Source of the DNA: CAYPAV01 sp964408805
Lineage (GTDB): Bacteria; Pseudomonadota; Alphaproteobacteria; UBA8366
Direction: 5' to 3'
Assembly (NCBI GenBank): GCA_964408805.1
Contig: CAYPAV010000027.1
Coordinates: forward strand, 1 to 50,646
DNA length: 50,646 bases
The notes beneath the pieces are model-generated. The model was not told the origin of the DNA, ran no database searches, and saw only the letters and a program-made list of their open reading frames with translations. Each line of letters starts with the position of its first letter. Positions within the stretch are counted from its first letter, which is position 1. Made by a program: the position numbers and the translations under genes. Below are positions 31,685 to 41,921 of this stretch, piece by piece.

Positions 31685-33820
31685 TTACCCGTCGCGGGGA
31701 ACGATCAAGGCATCCACCGCGACCGCACCCTTCCCCTCGGGCCGAACCAAAAACGGATTGATATCGATACTATCGATCCGGTCGCGGTTCTCATGCGCCA
31801 GGCAAGAGAGCCTGGAGAGCGCCGCCGCCAAGGCGGGAATGTCGGCCGCGGTTCCGCCCCGGACACCTTCCAGGATCGGATAGCCCTTTATTTCGCGGAT
31901 CATTTCCATGGCCTCGTCTTCGTCGAAGGGTGCCAGGCGACGGGCAACATCTTCCAGGACCTCGACGAAGACGCCGCCGAGACCGAAGACGACGACGGGT
32001 CCGAACACGGGGTCGCGCTGCACGCCGAGAAGAGTCTCGACACCGTCGGTGATCATCGGGGCCACGACGACCCCGTCCAGCCGGGCCGCCGGTTTATATC
32101 GTTGTAGACGCCCGACGAGAGTCTCATATGCCTCCGCCGCCCCGTCGGACGTCACATCAAGCATGACGCCGCCGATCTCGGATTTGTGCTGGACGTCGGG
32201 CGAGACCAGTTTCAAAGCCGCCGGCATGTCGAGTCCGCCTACAGCCGACGTGGCTTCCTCGGGCGAGGTCGCGAGAACCTCCTCGATCATCGGAAGGCCC
32301 GCCGCCGCCAGCAGATTTTTTGCCTCCACCTCGTTCAATACACGGCGCGGAATCTCGACCGGCTTCGGCAAGGCGGGCGGTGTCGTCGCGGCACCGGCCG
32401 CGAAACTGCGGCCGAAACGATAGAGCGCCGCCGCAGCGGCAACGGCGCGGGTCGGTTCGCGGATCACCGTGCATTTTAGAGCTTCCATGGCCTCGCGCCG
32501 CTCGCCCTCGTAATAGACGCCAGCGATGATGGGAATGTCGGGGTGTTTCTCCCGGACGTCCCGGAACGTGTCGAGAAAAACGTCACGCAAGGCGGGCGAC
32601 TGAGAGGACATCGCCAGATAGACCACCAATATGTCACAGATATCCGCCTCTATTAGAATATCGAGGCAGGTCCCGAGAAGACTCGGATCGTTCAACGCCT
32701 GACCGGTGACATCGACGGGGTTGCGGGTGCCGGCGAAAGGAAGGACCTCGCGGATTCGCGCCTGCGCCTCCTCGGGAAGCTTCGGGACCTGGAGCCCGCA
32801 CTGCACCGCCGCGTCCGACATCAACACGCCGACGCCACCCGAGAGCGTCACCAACCCGACCCGCTTCCCCTTCGGGAACCCGGCGGTCGTTGCACAGGCA
32901 TAGCCGACGTCGTAGAACTCGTCCATCGAGCGAGCCCGATGGGCGCCGTATTTCTCGGTCACCGTATCGAAAACGATGTCGGACCCGGTGATCGAGGCGG
33001 TGTGGGACACGGCCGCCTCCGCGCCGACATCCGATGCGCCGACCTTGGTGACGACGACGGGCTTACCGGCACGCTGGGCATGTTCCAACGCCGCCGTGAA
33101 GCGGTCGCCGTCCTTGCAACCCTCCATGTAGAGCATGACGACATCGATCGCGTCGTCGGCAATGCAAAAGGCGAGACATTCGGAAAGGTCGATATCGCTT
33201 TCGTTGCCCGTGGTCGCCCAATGCCTAACCCCGAGCCCGCGTTCGCGCGCCTCGTAGTAAGCGACGATCCCGTAGGCGCCACTCTGGCTGACGATCGCAA
33301 TCGGGCCGAGCTTCGGGGTTTGCGCTTCCATCGTGTATCCGAAGGTGACCACCATGTTGGCGTCGAACCCGGCGAGCCCCATGCAATTGGGCCCCATCAG
33401 CCGCATCCCCGCGGCCCGGGCCTTAGCCACGAGACGTTCCTGCGCCGCTTCACCCTCCTCGCCCGTCTCCGCGAAGCCGGCGCTGAACAGGACCACCACC
33501 TTAACGCCCTTCGCGATGCAGTCCTCGATCGCCGCTTCGACCAGCGCAGCCGGCAACGCGATCAGGACCAGGTCGACCTCGCCCTCGATGTCGGCGAGGG
33601 TCTTATAGGCTCTGAGTCCTTGAATTTCGTCGTGCCTCGGATTGACCGGATAGATCGGCCCCTCATACCCGTAGCGCTTCAAGAAGAAAATCGGGCGCCC
33701 GGAAATCTTACTTTCATCCGAGGAGGCACCCAGGACGGCGACCGAACGCGGCCGAAACAACATTTCGAGATCGCCGCGCCGAATGTCGGCACCGTCGGAT
33801 GCGGATATGATTTCGTTCAA
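31685..33820 (-). CDS. ADP-forming acetate/acyl-CoA ligase family protein
   Basis: The protein (about 711 residues from the chosen start) has the fused order of ADP-forming acyl-CoA synthetases: CoA-binding domain (LFRPRSVAVLGASSDESKISG, GPNCMGLAG), the succinyl-CoA-ligase-like domains with the phospho-His in AEAAVSHTASITGSD, and a C-terminal ATP-grasp domain (MPAALKLVSPDVQHKSEIGGV, GVQRDPVFGPVVVFGLGG, DINPFLV). It makes acyl-CoA from acid and ATP or runs in reverse. The frame is open to 33970, but that part lacks homology. A TTG at 33820 preceded by GGGAG is preferred; the ATG at LEMLFRPRS (33757) is an alternative. It converges on the frameshifted gene with a 3-base gap. Confidence 0.85.
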   Translation of the reverse strand: MNEIISASDGADIRRGDLEMLFRPRSVAVLGASSDESKISGRPIFFLKRYGYEGPIYPVNPRHDEIQGLRAYKTLADIEGEVDLVLIALPAALVEAAIEDCIAKGVKVVVLFSAGFAETGEEGEAAQERLVAKARAAGMRLMGPNCMGLAGFDANMVVTFGYTMEAQTPKLGPIAIVSQSGAYGIVAYYEARERGLGVRHWATTGNESDIDLSECLAFCIADDAIDVVMLYMEGCKDGDRFTAALEHAQRAGKPVVVTKVGASDVGAEAAVSHTASITGSDIVFDTVTEKYGAHRARSMDEFYDVGYACATTAGFPKGKRVGLVTLSGGVGVLMSDAAVQCGLQVPKLPEEAQARIREVLPFAGTRNPVDVTGQALNDPSLLGTCLDILIEADICDILVVYLAMSSQSPALRDVFLDTFRDVREKHPDIPIIAGVYYEGERREAMEALKCTVIREPTRAVAAAAALYRFGRSFAAGAATTPPALPKPVEIPRRVLNEVEAKNLLAAAGLPMIEEVLATSPEEATSAVGGLDMPAALKLVSPDVQHKSEIGGVMLDVTSDGAAEAYETLVGRLQRYKPAARLDGVVVAPMITDGVETLLGVQRDPVFGPVVVFGLGGVFVEVLEDVARRLAPFDEDEAMEMIREIKGYPILEGVRGGTAADIPALAAALSRLSCLAHENRDRIDSIDINPFLVRPEGKGAVAVDALIVPRDG

Positions 33821-34007
33821 GACCAGGACTCCCTCGGGCTGATCCGCGCGCCGGCGCGGATTTCTGGTGGCGACGACAAAATAGAAATTATCGCTAGGAA
33901 GGGACGATACAAGGCAAATCGCGGACTTCGAGTCGACATGCTTTCCGCTTGCCTCGTCTTCGGTTAACAATTCCGCCGACCCCCGATTTCACGACCCTGG
34001 AGCAGTT

Positions 34008-35327
34008 ATGACGACGCGGCGACGCTTGACGGAAATTCTCAGATGGCTTCACGAGACCGATCCCCTGTCCGCGCCTGGCGTGGAAGAGCGGGCGCGGCTG
34101 CTCTTGCTCGATACGCTCGGGTGTTTCATCGCGGCGCAATCAAAACCCGAGCCCGCCGCACTGGCCCGCTGCCTGGCGGAACGGGAACCCGGCTCCGTCA
34201 CCCTTCCGGGATTGCCACAGGCGGCTTCCGTCTCGGGGGCGACGTTTCTTCTGGCGCTCGGCGCCTGCTGGGATGAGGCTTGCGAGGGCTTGGCGCGGGC
34301 CCATGGCCGACCGGGCCTGCACGCGATCCCGCCGGCACTCGCCGTCGTTCTGGGGCGGGACGGAACGCTCGGCGAAGCCCTTCGTGCAATCGTCACGGGC
34401 TACGAAGTCGGCGGGCGCATGGGCGAGGCGCTACGGATCAAGGGGGGCATGCATGTCGACGGCGCCTGGGGCGCGCTCGGTGCCGCGGCGGCGGCGGCGC
34501 GAGCCGAGGGCGGCGACGTCACCGCCTGCCGGACCGCGGTCGAAACCGTTGCCTGCCAAATCCCCTTCAGTCTCTACGCGCCGGTCTCGGCCGGCGCGAC
34601 GGCACGCAATACCTATTGCGGTCACGGCGCCCAGCTCGGTCTGATGGCGGCGCGGTCGGCCCTCGCGGGAATCGACTCTCCAGCCGATGCGATCGATGAT
34701 TATTTTCGAATCGCGCTCGATGGCGAAAGCAATACCGCCGACCTTGCTAATCCCGGCACATACTACCTCCTGGAGGGTTACCTTAAACCCTTCGCCGCCG
34801 TTCGACATGTCCACTACGGCGCCCAAGGAGCGATCGATTGGCGGCGGCAAAACGGCGCAGAGACAACCGAGATTCGGACCCTAACTCTTCGAGTCTACGC
34901 GGAGGCCATCACCTATTGCGGCAATCGCGATCCCCAATCCGCGATCCAAGCGCAGTTCAGCCTTTCCTATGGATTGGCGCGCGCGCTTGTCGCGGGCGAC
35001 CTGGCACCCGATGCCTATGCACCGGAAGCCCTGGCGGATATCGAGACCCGCCGTCTCGAGCGTCTTCTCGTCATTGAAACCGACGACGCCCTAACCGCGG
35101 CCGGTCGGCGTGGCGCCACTCTTGTCGTCGAGATCGCCGACGGCTCCGATGAAATAACGGTCGATCAAGTTATCGGGGACCCGGCCTGTCCGCTCGACGC
35201 CGAGGCAACACGAGCGAAGTTCCTGCGCTACGCCACGCCCATCATCGGCGAGGATGCGGAAGAGTTCGCCGCCGCGTTGATCGATGGGCCGCTCGAGGCA
35301 CCTATCGGCGAGGTCCTGAAAGGCTAG
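34008..35327 (+). CDS. MmgE/PrpD family protein
   Basis: The 439-residue protein belongs to the MmgE/PrpD family, which includes 2-methylcitrate dehydratase and iminodisuccinate epimerase/cis-aconitate decarboxylase. Seen are LLLDTLGCFIAAQ, ALGACWDEACEG, HAIPPALAVVLG, GYEVGGRMGEAL, GAWGALGAAAAAARA and AQFSLSYGLARAL. Most members read DD-x-D-D near DTHA/HPSA; here the equivalent is WDEACEGLARAHGRPGLHA. GGAG lies 7 bases before the ATG. It ends by overlapping the stop of the minus-strand hyuA by 4 bases. It is alone on its strand; the substrate is unclear. Confidence 0.85.
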   Translation: MTTRRRLTEILRWLHETDPLSAPGVEERARLLLLDTLGCFIAAQSKPEPAALARCLAEREPGSVTLPGLPQAASVSGATFLLALGACWDEACEGLARAHGRPGLHAIPPALAVVLGRDGTLGEALRAIVTGYEVGGRMGEALRIKGGMHVDGAWGALGAAAAAARAEGGDVTACRTAVETVACQIPFSLYAPVSAGATARNTYCGHGAQLGLMAARSALAGIDSPADAIDDYFRIALDGESNTADLANPGTYYLLEGYLKPFAAVRHVHYGAQGAIDWRRQNGAETTEIRTLTLRVYAEAITYCGNRDPQSAIQAQFSLSYGLARALVAGDLAPDAYAPEALADIETRRLERLLVIETDDALTAAGRRGATLVVEIADGSDEITVDQVIGDPACPLDAEATRAKFLRYATPIIGEDAEEFAAALIDGPLEAPIGEVLKG

Positions 35328-37375
35328 ACGGGCTCGATGATTAGATTGCCGAAGCGGTCGACCCGCGCGGTCAAGCCGGGCTCGAGAAAGATCGTTGTAT
35401 CGGGTTGCTCCAGGATCGCCGGTCCCGAAACGCTCGTATCCACGGGCAAAGCTAGGCGATCATATATCGGCGTCTCGCGCCAACCGCCCTCGCACCACAC
35501 CGACCGCGTCGCGACCGGGGCCGCCGATCCTTCGGCGTCCGGCGCCAGAAGTTCGAGATCAAATTTCGGCCGCCGCCCGATGACGGCGACGCGGAAGTTC
35601 AGAACCCGCATCGGAAGGCCCTCGAGCGGGCGGCCAAAGACGCGGCGATAGCGGGCAACGAAGGCATCCGCGATCAGCTGCCGCGTCAGCCCAAGTGCCG
35701 TGTCGGCCAAGCTAACCGGCAGGGTTACATCGACGGTATGGGTCTGGCCCTGGTAGCACATGTCGAGGTCGAAGACGCAATCGATATCGGATAAGGCGAC
35801 GCCCGAGGCCTCGATCAGCGCCCGTCCCGCCTCCGCCGCATCGATCATCCGTCGTTCGGTGTCGTCGACGTCGAGATCGTCGAGCAAGGTGTTCAATGTC
35901 TGCACCTTGTCGTGCCTGATATCGGCGATGACGCAGCCGAGCGCGCTGTTGATTCCGGGAAAGCGCGGCACGATTGCCCGCGCCAGGCCGACATCCTGAA
36001 TGAGCGCCCCCACATGCAAGGCGCCGCCGCCGCCGAAGGGCATCACCGCGAACTTAGCCGGATCGTGCCCGCGCTCGATCGAGACCAGACGAATGGCGCC
36101 GGCCATCCGGGAATTGGCGACGCGGATGACCGCCTCCGCGGCCGCCATCGCATCGAGGCCGAGCGGCTCGCCGATATGTTTCGCGATCGCCCGTTCAGCC
36201 GCCGCGCCATCGAGGCGATCGAGCTTGCCGCCGATCGGCCGTTCGGCGTTGATCCGGCCGAGTACCAGGTTGGCGTCCGTCACCGTCGGCCGGTCATTGC
36301 CCTGGCCGTAGCAGACAGGTCCCGGATCGGAGCCCGCCGATTCCGGCCCGATCTGCAGCATTCCGCCCCGATCGACGGAAGCGATCGACCCGCCGCCGGC
36401 ACCGATCGTCGTGATTTCGATCATCGGCGTACGCAACACCAAACCGAAATCGATCTCCGTTTGCGGCGCCAGCGCGCTCTCGCCCTCGGCGATCAGCGAG
36501 ACATCGAAACTGGTGCCGCCCATGTCGCAGGTGATGACGTTTTCGAAACCGGCTTCGGCCGCTATATGTGCACTCGCGATGACGCCCGCCGCCGGTCCCG
36601 ACAGGGCCGTCCGAATGGGCCGTCGGCGCGCCTGCTCGACCGACATGACGCCCCCGTTCGACTGCACGATCAACAGCTCGCCCTTGAACCCGTCGGCCGA
36701 GAGCGCCCCGTCGAGGCGCCCCGTATAATCCCCCAGAACCGGCTGCAGATAGGCATTCAGAACCGTCGTAGAGGTGCGCTCGAATTCCCGGATCTCCGGC
36801 AGGATTTCAGACGAGGCCTCGACATATTCGTTTGGCCAGACGCTTCGCGCCGCCGCCAGTGCCCTAAGTTCGTTCTCGGGATTGGCGTAGCTGTTGATGA
36901 ACACGATGGCGAGCGCCACCGCGCCCGCGTCCCGGAGTTGTTCCGCCGCACGGGCAACCTCGTCGGGATCGACCGGCAGATGGATGGTGCCGTCGGCCAA
37001 GGTCCGCTCGGCCACCTCGAGGCGCATGTCGCGGGGAACGACAGGCTCAAATTGTCCCCACAGACCCCAGGTCGTCGGCCGGTCGCGGCGACGCATTTCC
37101 AGGGCGTCGCGGAAGCCTTGCGTGGTGATGATGCCGGTCGGGGCGCCTCGGCGCTCCAGTAATGCATTGGTCCCAACCGTGGTGCCGTGTATTACCGTGG
37201 AGACGACATCCAGCCGGGGCGCGCCGGCGCGGACACCGTTCGAGAATCCCTCCGATTGATCGTGCGGGGTGGAGGGCACCTTGGCGACGGTGAAAATGCC
37301 CTGGCCCTCATCCAGCGAAAAAACGTCGGTGAAGGTCCCGCCGATATCGACCCCGACCACGCGCCGTTCGGTCAT
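35324..37375 (-). CDS. hyuA: Hydantoinase/oxoprolinase family protein, A subunit (second copy)
   Basis: The 683-residue protein has VVGVDIGGTFTDVFSLDEG, IHGTTVGTNALLERRGA, EIREFERTSTTVLNAYLQP, VQSNGGVMSVEQA, ALSGPAAGVIA, TCDMGGTSFDVSLI and FGGGGALHVGALIQDVGLARAIVP. It shares the family architecture with the 12,084 gene but the two are only distantly related, so they are unlikely to be recent duplicates. It overlaps its B subunit by 4 bases. The order here is B then A, the reverse of the first pair. Confidence 0.93.
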   Translation of the reverse strand: MTERRVVGVDIGGTFTDVFSLDEGQGIFTVAKVPSTPHDQSEGFSNGVRAGAPRLDVVSTVIHGTTVGTNALLERRGAPTGIITTQGFRDALEMRRRDRPTTWGLWGQFEPVVPRDMRLEVAERTLADGTIHLPVDPDEVARAAEQLRDAGAVALAIVFINSYANPENELRALAAARSVWPNEYVEASSEILPEIREFERTSTTVLNAYLQPVLGDYTGRLDGALSADGFKGELLIVQSNGGVMSVEQARRRPIRTALSGPAAGVIASAHIAAEAGFENVITCDMGGTSFDVSLIAEGESALAPQTEIDFGLVLRTPMIEITTIGAGGGSIASVDRGGMLQIGPESAGSDPGPVCYGQGNDRPTVTDANLVLGRINAERPIGGKLDRLDGAAAERAIAKHIGEPLGLDAMAAAEAVIRVANSRMAGAIRLVSIERGHDPAKFAVMPFGGGGALHVGALIQDVGLARAIVPRFPGINSALGCVIADIRHDKVQTLNTLLDDLDVDDTERRMIDAAEAGRALIEASGVALSDIDCVFDLDMCYQGQTHTVDVTLPVSLADTALGLTRQLIADAFVARYRRVFGRPLEGLPMRVLNFRVAVIGRRPKFDLELLAPDAEGSAAPVATRSVWCEGGWRETPIYDRLALPVDTSVSGPAILEQPDTTIFLEPGLTARVDRFGNLIIEPV

Positions 37376-39075
37376 GTCTCGCCCTTCGGCGCCAGGCCAT
37401 CGGCGTCGACGCCATAATCCAGCACCGCCGCCTCCGGGCTGACGTAACCAAGGCGCACATCGCGCGCCACCGCATCCGCGTCACGTTCGCCGACGGGGCC
37501 ATAGCCGCCGCCGCCCGGCGTCTCCAGGCGGATGCGCTCGCCGCGGGCGATCTTGAGACCGACCATCTTCGAGATCATGGGTGGTTCGGCGACTCCGCCC
37601 TCGGCTGGAAAGTAAAAATGGTTCGCCGCGGCGGCACTCCCGCCGACGACACCCGGCGGCGCGAATTTCCCGCGTTCGCCGAAGAGAAAGACATCCGCCG
37701 ATTGTTCCAGCAATTCGATCTCGTAAAGGGCGCCAAGGCCGCCCCGATGCCGCCCCGGCCCGCCGCTATCGGGCCGCAACGCCCATTGCGTGAACATCAT
37801 CGGATATGCCGCCTCCAGGATCTCGGCCGGCGGGATCGTCGCCGTGGAGATGGGGGCGTTTCCGTGATTGAGGCCGTCGCCCTCCGGGTGGCCGCCATGG
37901 CCGCCGCCGAAGAAACTGAACATCACCCAGCGCTGCCCGTTCGCCCGGTGGCCGGAGAGCGAGAGCGCATTGATCGTCCCATAAGCGCAGCCGTTCGAGC
38001 GTTCGGGTGCGGCCTTCGCCATGGCGCCGAACATGATGTCGATGATGCGAAGGATGGTCTCGGTATAGCCGCCCACGGGTTTCGGTGCCGAAACGCCGAG
38101 GATCGAGGTCTCCGGAATGATAATCTCGATCGGCCCCAGCACTCCGGCATTGGCCGGCACGTCGGCAAAAATATGCTTGAGAGCCACATAGATGGAGGCG
38201 ATCGCCGTCGAGCGCGAAATGTTGACCGGACCGGCGCAGGAATCGGCACTTCGCGAGAAATCGAGCGTCATGTGCCCGCCCTTGATCGTCATATCGAGCG
38301 CGATCGCCAGCGGTTCGTCGACGATCCCGTCATTGTCAAGCCAGTCGTCGCAGGAATAAGTGCCGTCCGGCAAGTCGCCGATATTGGCCGCCATCAGCCT
38401 GGCCGCGCGATCCTTCATCTCGCCCAAGGCCTCGTCGATCAACGCCGGGCCGTATTCATCGAGCAGCTCGTCGAGCCTCTTGACGCCAAGATCAAGCGCG
38501 TTGATCTGTCCGTTGAGGTCGCCGTAGAGGCTGCCCGGCAGCCGAGAGTTGGCGGAGACGATATCGACGATGTCCTGGCGGAGCCGGCCTTGCTCGAACA
38601 GTTTGACCGGCGGGATCAGCATGCCTTCCTGGAAGCTCTCGGTGGCGGCCGGATTGTAGTTTCCGGGCACGTTGCCGCCGACATCGTGCCAATGCCCGAC
38701 CGAGGCGAGATAGCAGAACAACGCGCCGTCGCGAAACATCGGCCGCACCAGTTTGAAGTCCGAAAGATGAGTGCCGCCCTCATAGGGATCGTTGAAAATA
38801 TAGACGTCGCCATCCTCCAGCCCGCCATCCGCCGCCACCTTGTCGATCACCGCCTTCACCGCGAACGACATCACGCCTACGAAAATCGGCAGGCCCGCCT
38901 TGCCCTGGACCAGGGTCTCGCCGGATTCCGCATGATAGAGGCCGTGCGAGGCGTCATGCGCCTCGGCGATGATCGGATTGAAGGCGCTCCGGAACAGCGT
39001 CGCGTCCATCTCGTCGGCGATCTGTTCCAGCCGGCCCTTCAGGACCGCAAGGGTGACGGGATCTATATTCGGCAT
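37372..39075 (-). CDS. hyuB: Hydantoinase/oxoprolinase family protein, B subunit (second copy)
   Basis: The 567-residue protein has IDPVTLAVLKGRLEQIADEMD, DASHGLYHAESGETLVQG, GDVYIFNDPYEGGTHLSDFKLV, ATESFQEGMLIPPVKLF and the ending RLETPGGGGYGPVGERDADAVARDVRLGY. It begins 33 bases after the SpoVR stop with no terminator between, so it may be read from the upstream stress operon. The complex would open or form a cyclic amide with ATP; the substrate is unknown. Confidence 0.93.
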   Translation of the reverse strand: MPNIDPVTLAVLKGRLEQIADEMDATLFRSAFNPIIAEAHDASHGLYHAESGETLVQGKAGLPIFVGVMSFAVKAVIDKVAADGGLEDGDVYIFNDPYEGGTHLSDFKLVRPMFRDGALFCYLASVGHWHDVGGNVPGNYNPAATESFQEGMLIPPVKLFEQGRLRQDIVDIVSANSRLPGSLYGDLNGQINALDLGVKRLDELLDEYGPALIDEALGEMKDRAARLMAANIGDLPDGTYSCDDWLDNDGIVDEPLAIALDMTIKGGHMTLDFSRSADSCAGPVNISRSTAIASIYVALKHIFADVPANAGVLGPIEIIIPETSILGVSAPKPVGGYTETILRIIDIMFGAMAKAAPERSNGCAYGTINALSLSGHRANGQRWVMFSFFGGGHGGHPEGDGLNHGNAPISTATIPPAEILEAAYPMMFTQWALRPDSGGPGRHRGGLGALYEIELLEQSADVFLFGERGKFAPPGVVGGSAAAANHFYFPAEGGVAEPPMISKMVGLKIARGERIRLETPGGGGYGPVGERDADAVARDVRLGYVSPEAAVLDYGVDADGLAPKGET

Positions 39076-39108
39076 GGCCGCCTGTGGTAGCGGCGAGCCG
39101 GACCAGGG

Positions 39109-40605
39109 TCAAGCTTCCAACGTTACGTCATAGCCCCACAATTTCCGCGCATGCTCCAACACCGCGTCGCGCTCCTTTTCGGCGAGGGGGATATCGTCGC
39201 GCATGTTGTGTTGGAGCCGGAGATGCCGGTCGCCGAGAAGGTCCACGTCGGCGACTTGTATATCGGGCTCCAGCATCGCGATGTCGTGAGCATGGGCGAG
39301 GGCATGGCGGACGTCGCGATAGCCTTGGTCGTTATGGATGGCGGTCACGGTGTAATGGTCCTCGCGCGCGTCGTCCTTCAACCGGAACATCTTGAAGCGC
39401 CGCATGACGCTTGGGCTTAGGTATTGCTGGATGAAGGATTCGTCCCGGAAGTTGGCCCAGGCGTACTTCAAGGCGCCGCGCCAATCGCCGCCACCGGCAA
39501 GATCCGGAAACCAGCGCTTGTCCTCATCCGTCGGTGCTTCCGAGATCCGCTTGATGTCCACCATCATCGCAAAGCCGAGCGCATAGGGATTAATCCCGTT
39601 ATATTGCGGATCGTCGAAATCCGGCTGATAGATCACGTTCGAGTGGCTGTGCAGGATTTCCAGCATCGCGCCTTCGCCGATCAATCCCCGATCGTACAAT
39701 GCGTTCATGATGTAAAAATGAACGAAAGAGGCACAGCCTTCATTCATCACCTTCGTCTGTTTCTGTGGATAGAAATACTGCGCGACGTTTTCGACGATGC
39801 GCAGGATTTCGCGCTGCCAAGTTTCCAGTGTCGGGCTGTATTTCTCGATGAAATAGAGCAAGTTTTCCTCGGGCAGGCGTAGCGTCTTCTTGCGCTCCAA
39901 CAGTTCCTTTTCGGCTTCGTCGCGCTCCTCGCCCTCGGCAACCGGCACCGTCCGCCAAAGATCGTTGAAGGTCCGCTCCTCGTATTCCAGCCGCTCTTTC
40001 TCCCGCGCCTTCTCTTCCTTTAGCGACAGTTTGGCCGGCCGACGGTAGCGGAAGACACCCTGATCCATCAACGCATGGGCCGCGTCCAGGACTTCCTCGA
40101 CGGCGTCCGGACCGTGCTTCTCCTCGCATTTGGCGATATATCCCTTGGCGAACTCCAGATAGTCCAGAATGCCCTCCGCATCCGTCCATTGGCGGAAGAG
40201 GTAGTTGTTCTTGAAGAAATGATTATGCCCGAAGGCCGCATGCGCCATGACCAGCGCCTGCATCGCCATGCTGCTTTCCTCCATGTTGTAGCTGATGCAG
40301 GGGTTGGAGTTGATGACGATCTCATAGGCCAAGGCTGTGTAACCCTTGCGGTAGAGTTTCTCCTGCTGGACGTAATGCTTACCGAACGACCAGTGGCAAT
40401 ACATCAGCGGCATGCCGATCGAGGAATATGCGTCCAACATCTGTTCGGACGAGATGATCTCGATCTGGTTCGTGTAGACGTCGAGGCCGAGGTCCTCGAG
40501 GGCGATCTCCTCGATGGCGTCGTATGTCCGCTTCAAGGTATCGAAATCCCAGAGCGATTCCTCGAACAGAAGTCTGCTGGATTGGCTTCTCGCCAGCGCC
40601 GTCAT
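39109..40605 (-). CDS. spoVR: SpoVR family protein
   Basis: The 498-residue protein matches the SpoVR/YcgB family: LGLDVYTNQIEIISSEQMLDAYSSIGMPLMYCHW begins it, then FGKHYVQQEKLYRKG, AYEIVINSNPCISYNMEE, KVMNEGCASFVHFYIMNALYDRG and GINPYALGFAMMVDIKRI. The family is widespread and its molecular role is poorly understood, but it is genetically linked to PrkA and YeaH in stress or spore formation. It starts 4 bases inside the end of the YeaH gene, so the two are translationally coupled. Third gene of the prkA operon. Confidence 0.95.
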   Translation of the reverse strand: MTALARSQSSRLLFEESLWDFDTLKRTYDAIEEIALEDLGLDVYTNQIEIISSEQMLDAYSSIGMPLMYCHWSFGKHYVQQEKLYRKGYTALAYEIVINSNPCISYNMEESSMAMQALVMAHAAFGHNHFFKNNYLFRQWTDAEGILDYLEFAKGYIAKCEEKHGPDAVEEVLDAAHALMDQGVFRYRRPAKLSLKEEKAREKERLEYEERTFNDLWRTVPVAEGEERDEAEKELLERKKTLRLPEENLLYFIEKYSPTLETWQREILRIVENVAQYFYPQKQTKVMNEGCASFVHFYIMNALYDRGLIGEGAMLEILHSHSNVIYQPDFDDPQYNGINPYALGFAMMVDIKRISEAPTDEDKRWFPDLAGGGDWRGALKYAWANFRDESFIQQYLSPSVMRRFKMFRLKDDAREDHYTVTAIHNDQGYRDVRHALAHAHDIAMLEPDIQVADVDLLGDRHLRLQHNMRDDIPLAEKERDAVLEHARKLWGYDVTLEA

Positions 40606-41912
40606 GCCGCCTCCCGCTTCCTGGTGAAAAGCTCGCGGAACACCGGATAGATATCGCTCGGCCGACAGATCCGTTTCATGGCGAAATTCGGCCAGGCACC
40701 GCCGACCCGCAAATAGGAGCGCCAGAGTTCGGCGCCGTTTTCATGATCGTTGATAATTTTCTCTTCGCGCTCGTCCAGGATTTCGATATAGGCGAAATAC
40801 TGGCAAGCGGGCATCAATGCGGCGGTCAGGAGTTGATGGCACTTATTGGAATCGCTCGGATAGTTCTCCCCATCCGAGGCCTGCGCCGCGTAAATATTCC
40901 ACTCCGAGGCCGGGTAACGTTCGCGGATCACTTTTTCCATTTCTACGAGTGCCGTACTGACCACCGTGCCGCCGCTCTCCGTCGAATGGAAGAACGTGTC
41001 CTCGTCGACCACGCGGCTTTCGTGGGTGTGGCGGATGAAGACGACATCGATCCGTTCGTATTGGCGTTTGAGAAACAAATGCAAAAGCACGAAGAACCGT
41101 TTCGCGAGGTCCTTCTCGCGCTCACCCATGGAAGCCGATGTGTCCATTAGGCAGAACATCACCGCGTTCGTCGTCGGCTCCGGCTTCGGAACGAAGTAAT
41201 TGTAGCGGACGTCCAAGGGGTCGATGTAAGCCACCACCTTCCGTTTGCGGTTCAACTCGTCGGCCCGATCGTGCAGTTCATGGAGGCGCCGACGCTGGTC
41301 GACGCTCGGCTCCGAAATTTTCTCCAAATCGAAAATTTCCGCGTGGAGATCGAGCATGTCCTTCTCGCTCGGCCGTTTCAGGGCTAGCCGGCGGCCGATG
41401 CTGTTCCGCATGGTCCGCAGGAGATTGACGTTGGTCGGATTGCCGGCGACCGAATAACCGGCGCGAGACATTTTCTCGGAAAAAATCTCCTTCAGACTTT
41501 TCTTGTCCAAATCTGGCAGTTCCAGATCCTCGAAGAAGAGATCGAGAAATTCTTCCCGCGAAATGTAGAACTGGAAACTGTCCTCCGCCTCGCCGTCGGC
41601 AGCACCTTCCTTGCCGCCGCTCCCTTCGCCCTCAAGCGGCTTGTCGATCTCGTCGCCGGGGCGAAACTGCTTGTTGCCGGTGAACACCCGGTCGCGCACA
41701 CCGCCCTTGGCGTCGTGCCGGAACTTCGGTTCGAGGATACCCTTGGTCGGAATCGAGACATGATCGCCCTTGGCGATGTCAGCCAGATCACGATCGCGCA
41801 CCGCCTGATCAACCGCCTGTATTACCTGTTCGCGACACCGCTTCAGGAACCGTTGACGGTTGCCAAGGCTCTTGTCCTTTGGGTTCAGCCGGCGGTCGAT
41901 GAAATGCGGCAT
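40602..41912 (-). CDS. yeaH: YeaH/YhbH family (DUF444) protein
   Basis: The 436-residue protein begins PHFIDRRLNPKDKSLGNRQRFLKR as the family does, has the disordered basic/acidic linker at about 50-100 (FRPGDEIDKPLEGEGSGGKEG) and a C-terminal VWA-like fold with the MIDAS-type sequence FCLMDTSASMGEREKD and TVVSTALVEM. It is the usual partner of PrkA and SpoVR. It lies 9 bases after PrkA and overlaps SpoVR by 4. In E. coli the yeaGH pair is induced by stress and nitrogen starvation; the EcfG-like promoter upstream suggests the same kind of control here. Confidence 0.95.
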   Translation of the reverse strand: MPHFIDRRLNPKDKSLGNRQRFLKRCREQVIQAVDQAVRDRDLADIAKGDHVSIPTKGILEPKFRHDAKGGVRDRVFTGNKQFRPGDEIDKPLEGEGSGGKEGAADGEAEDSFQFYISREEFLDLFFEDLELPDLDKKSLKEIFSEKMSRAGYSVAGNPTNVNLLRTMRNSIGRRLALKRPSEKDMLDLHAEIFDLEKISEPSVDQRRRLHELHDRADELNRKRKVVAYIDPLDVRYNYFVPKPEPTTNAVMFCLMDTSASMGEREKDLAKRFFVLLHLFLKRQYERIDVVFIRHTHESRVVDEDTFFHSTESGGTVVSTALVEMEKVIRERYPASEWNIYAAQASDGENYPSDSNKCHQLLTAALMPACQYFAYIEILDEREEKIINDHENGAELWRSYLRVGGAWPNFAMKRICRPSDIYPVFRELFTRKREAA

Positions 41913-41921
41913 GTCCCCGCC

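Noticed and set aside
37618..39090. 490-codon plus-strand frame
   Set aside because: Antisense to the hydantoinase B gene throughout; no recognisable motif.
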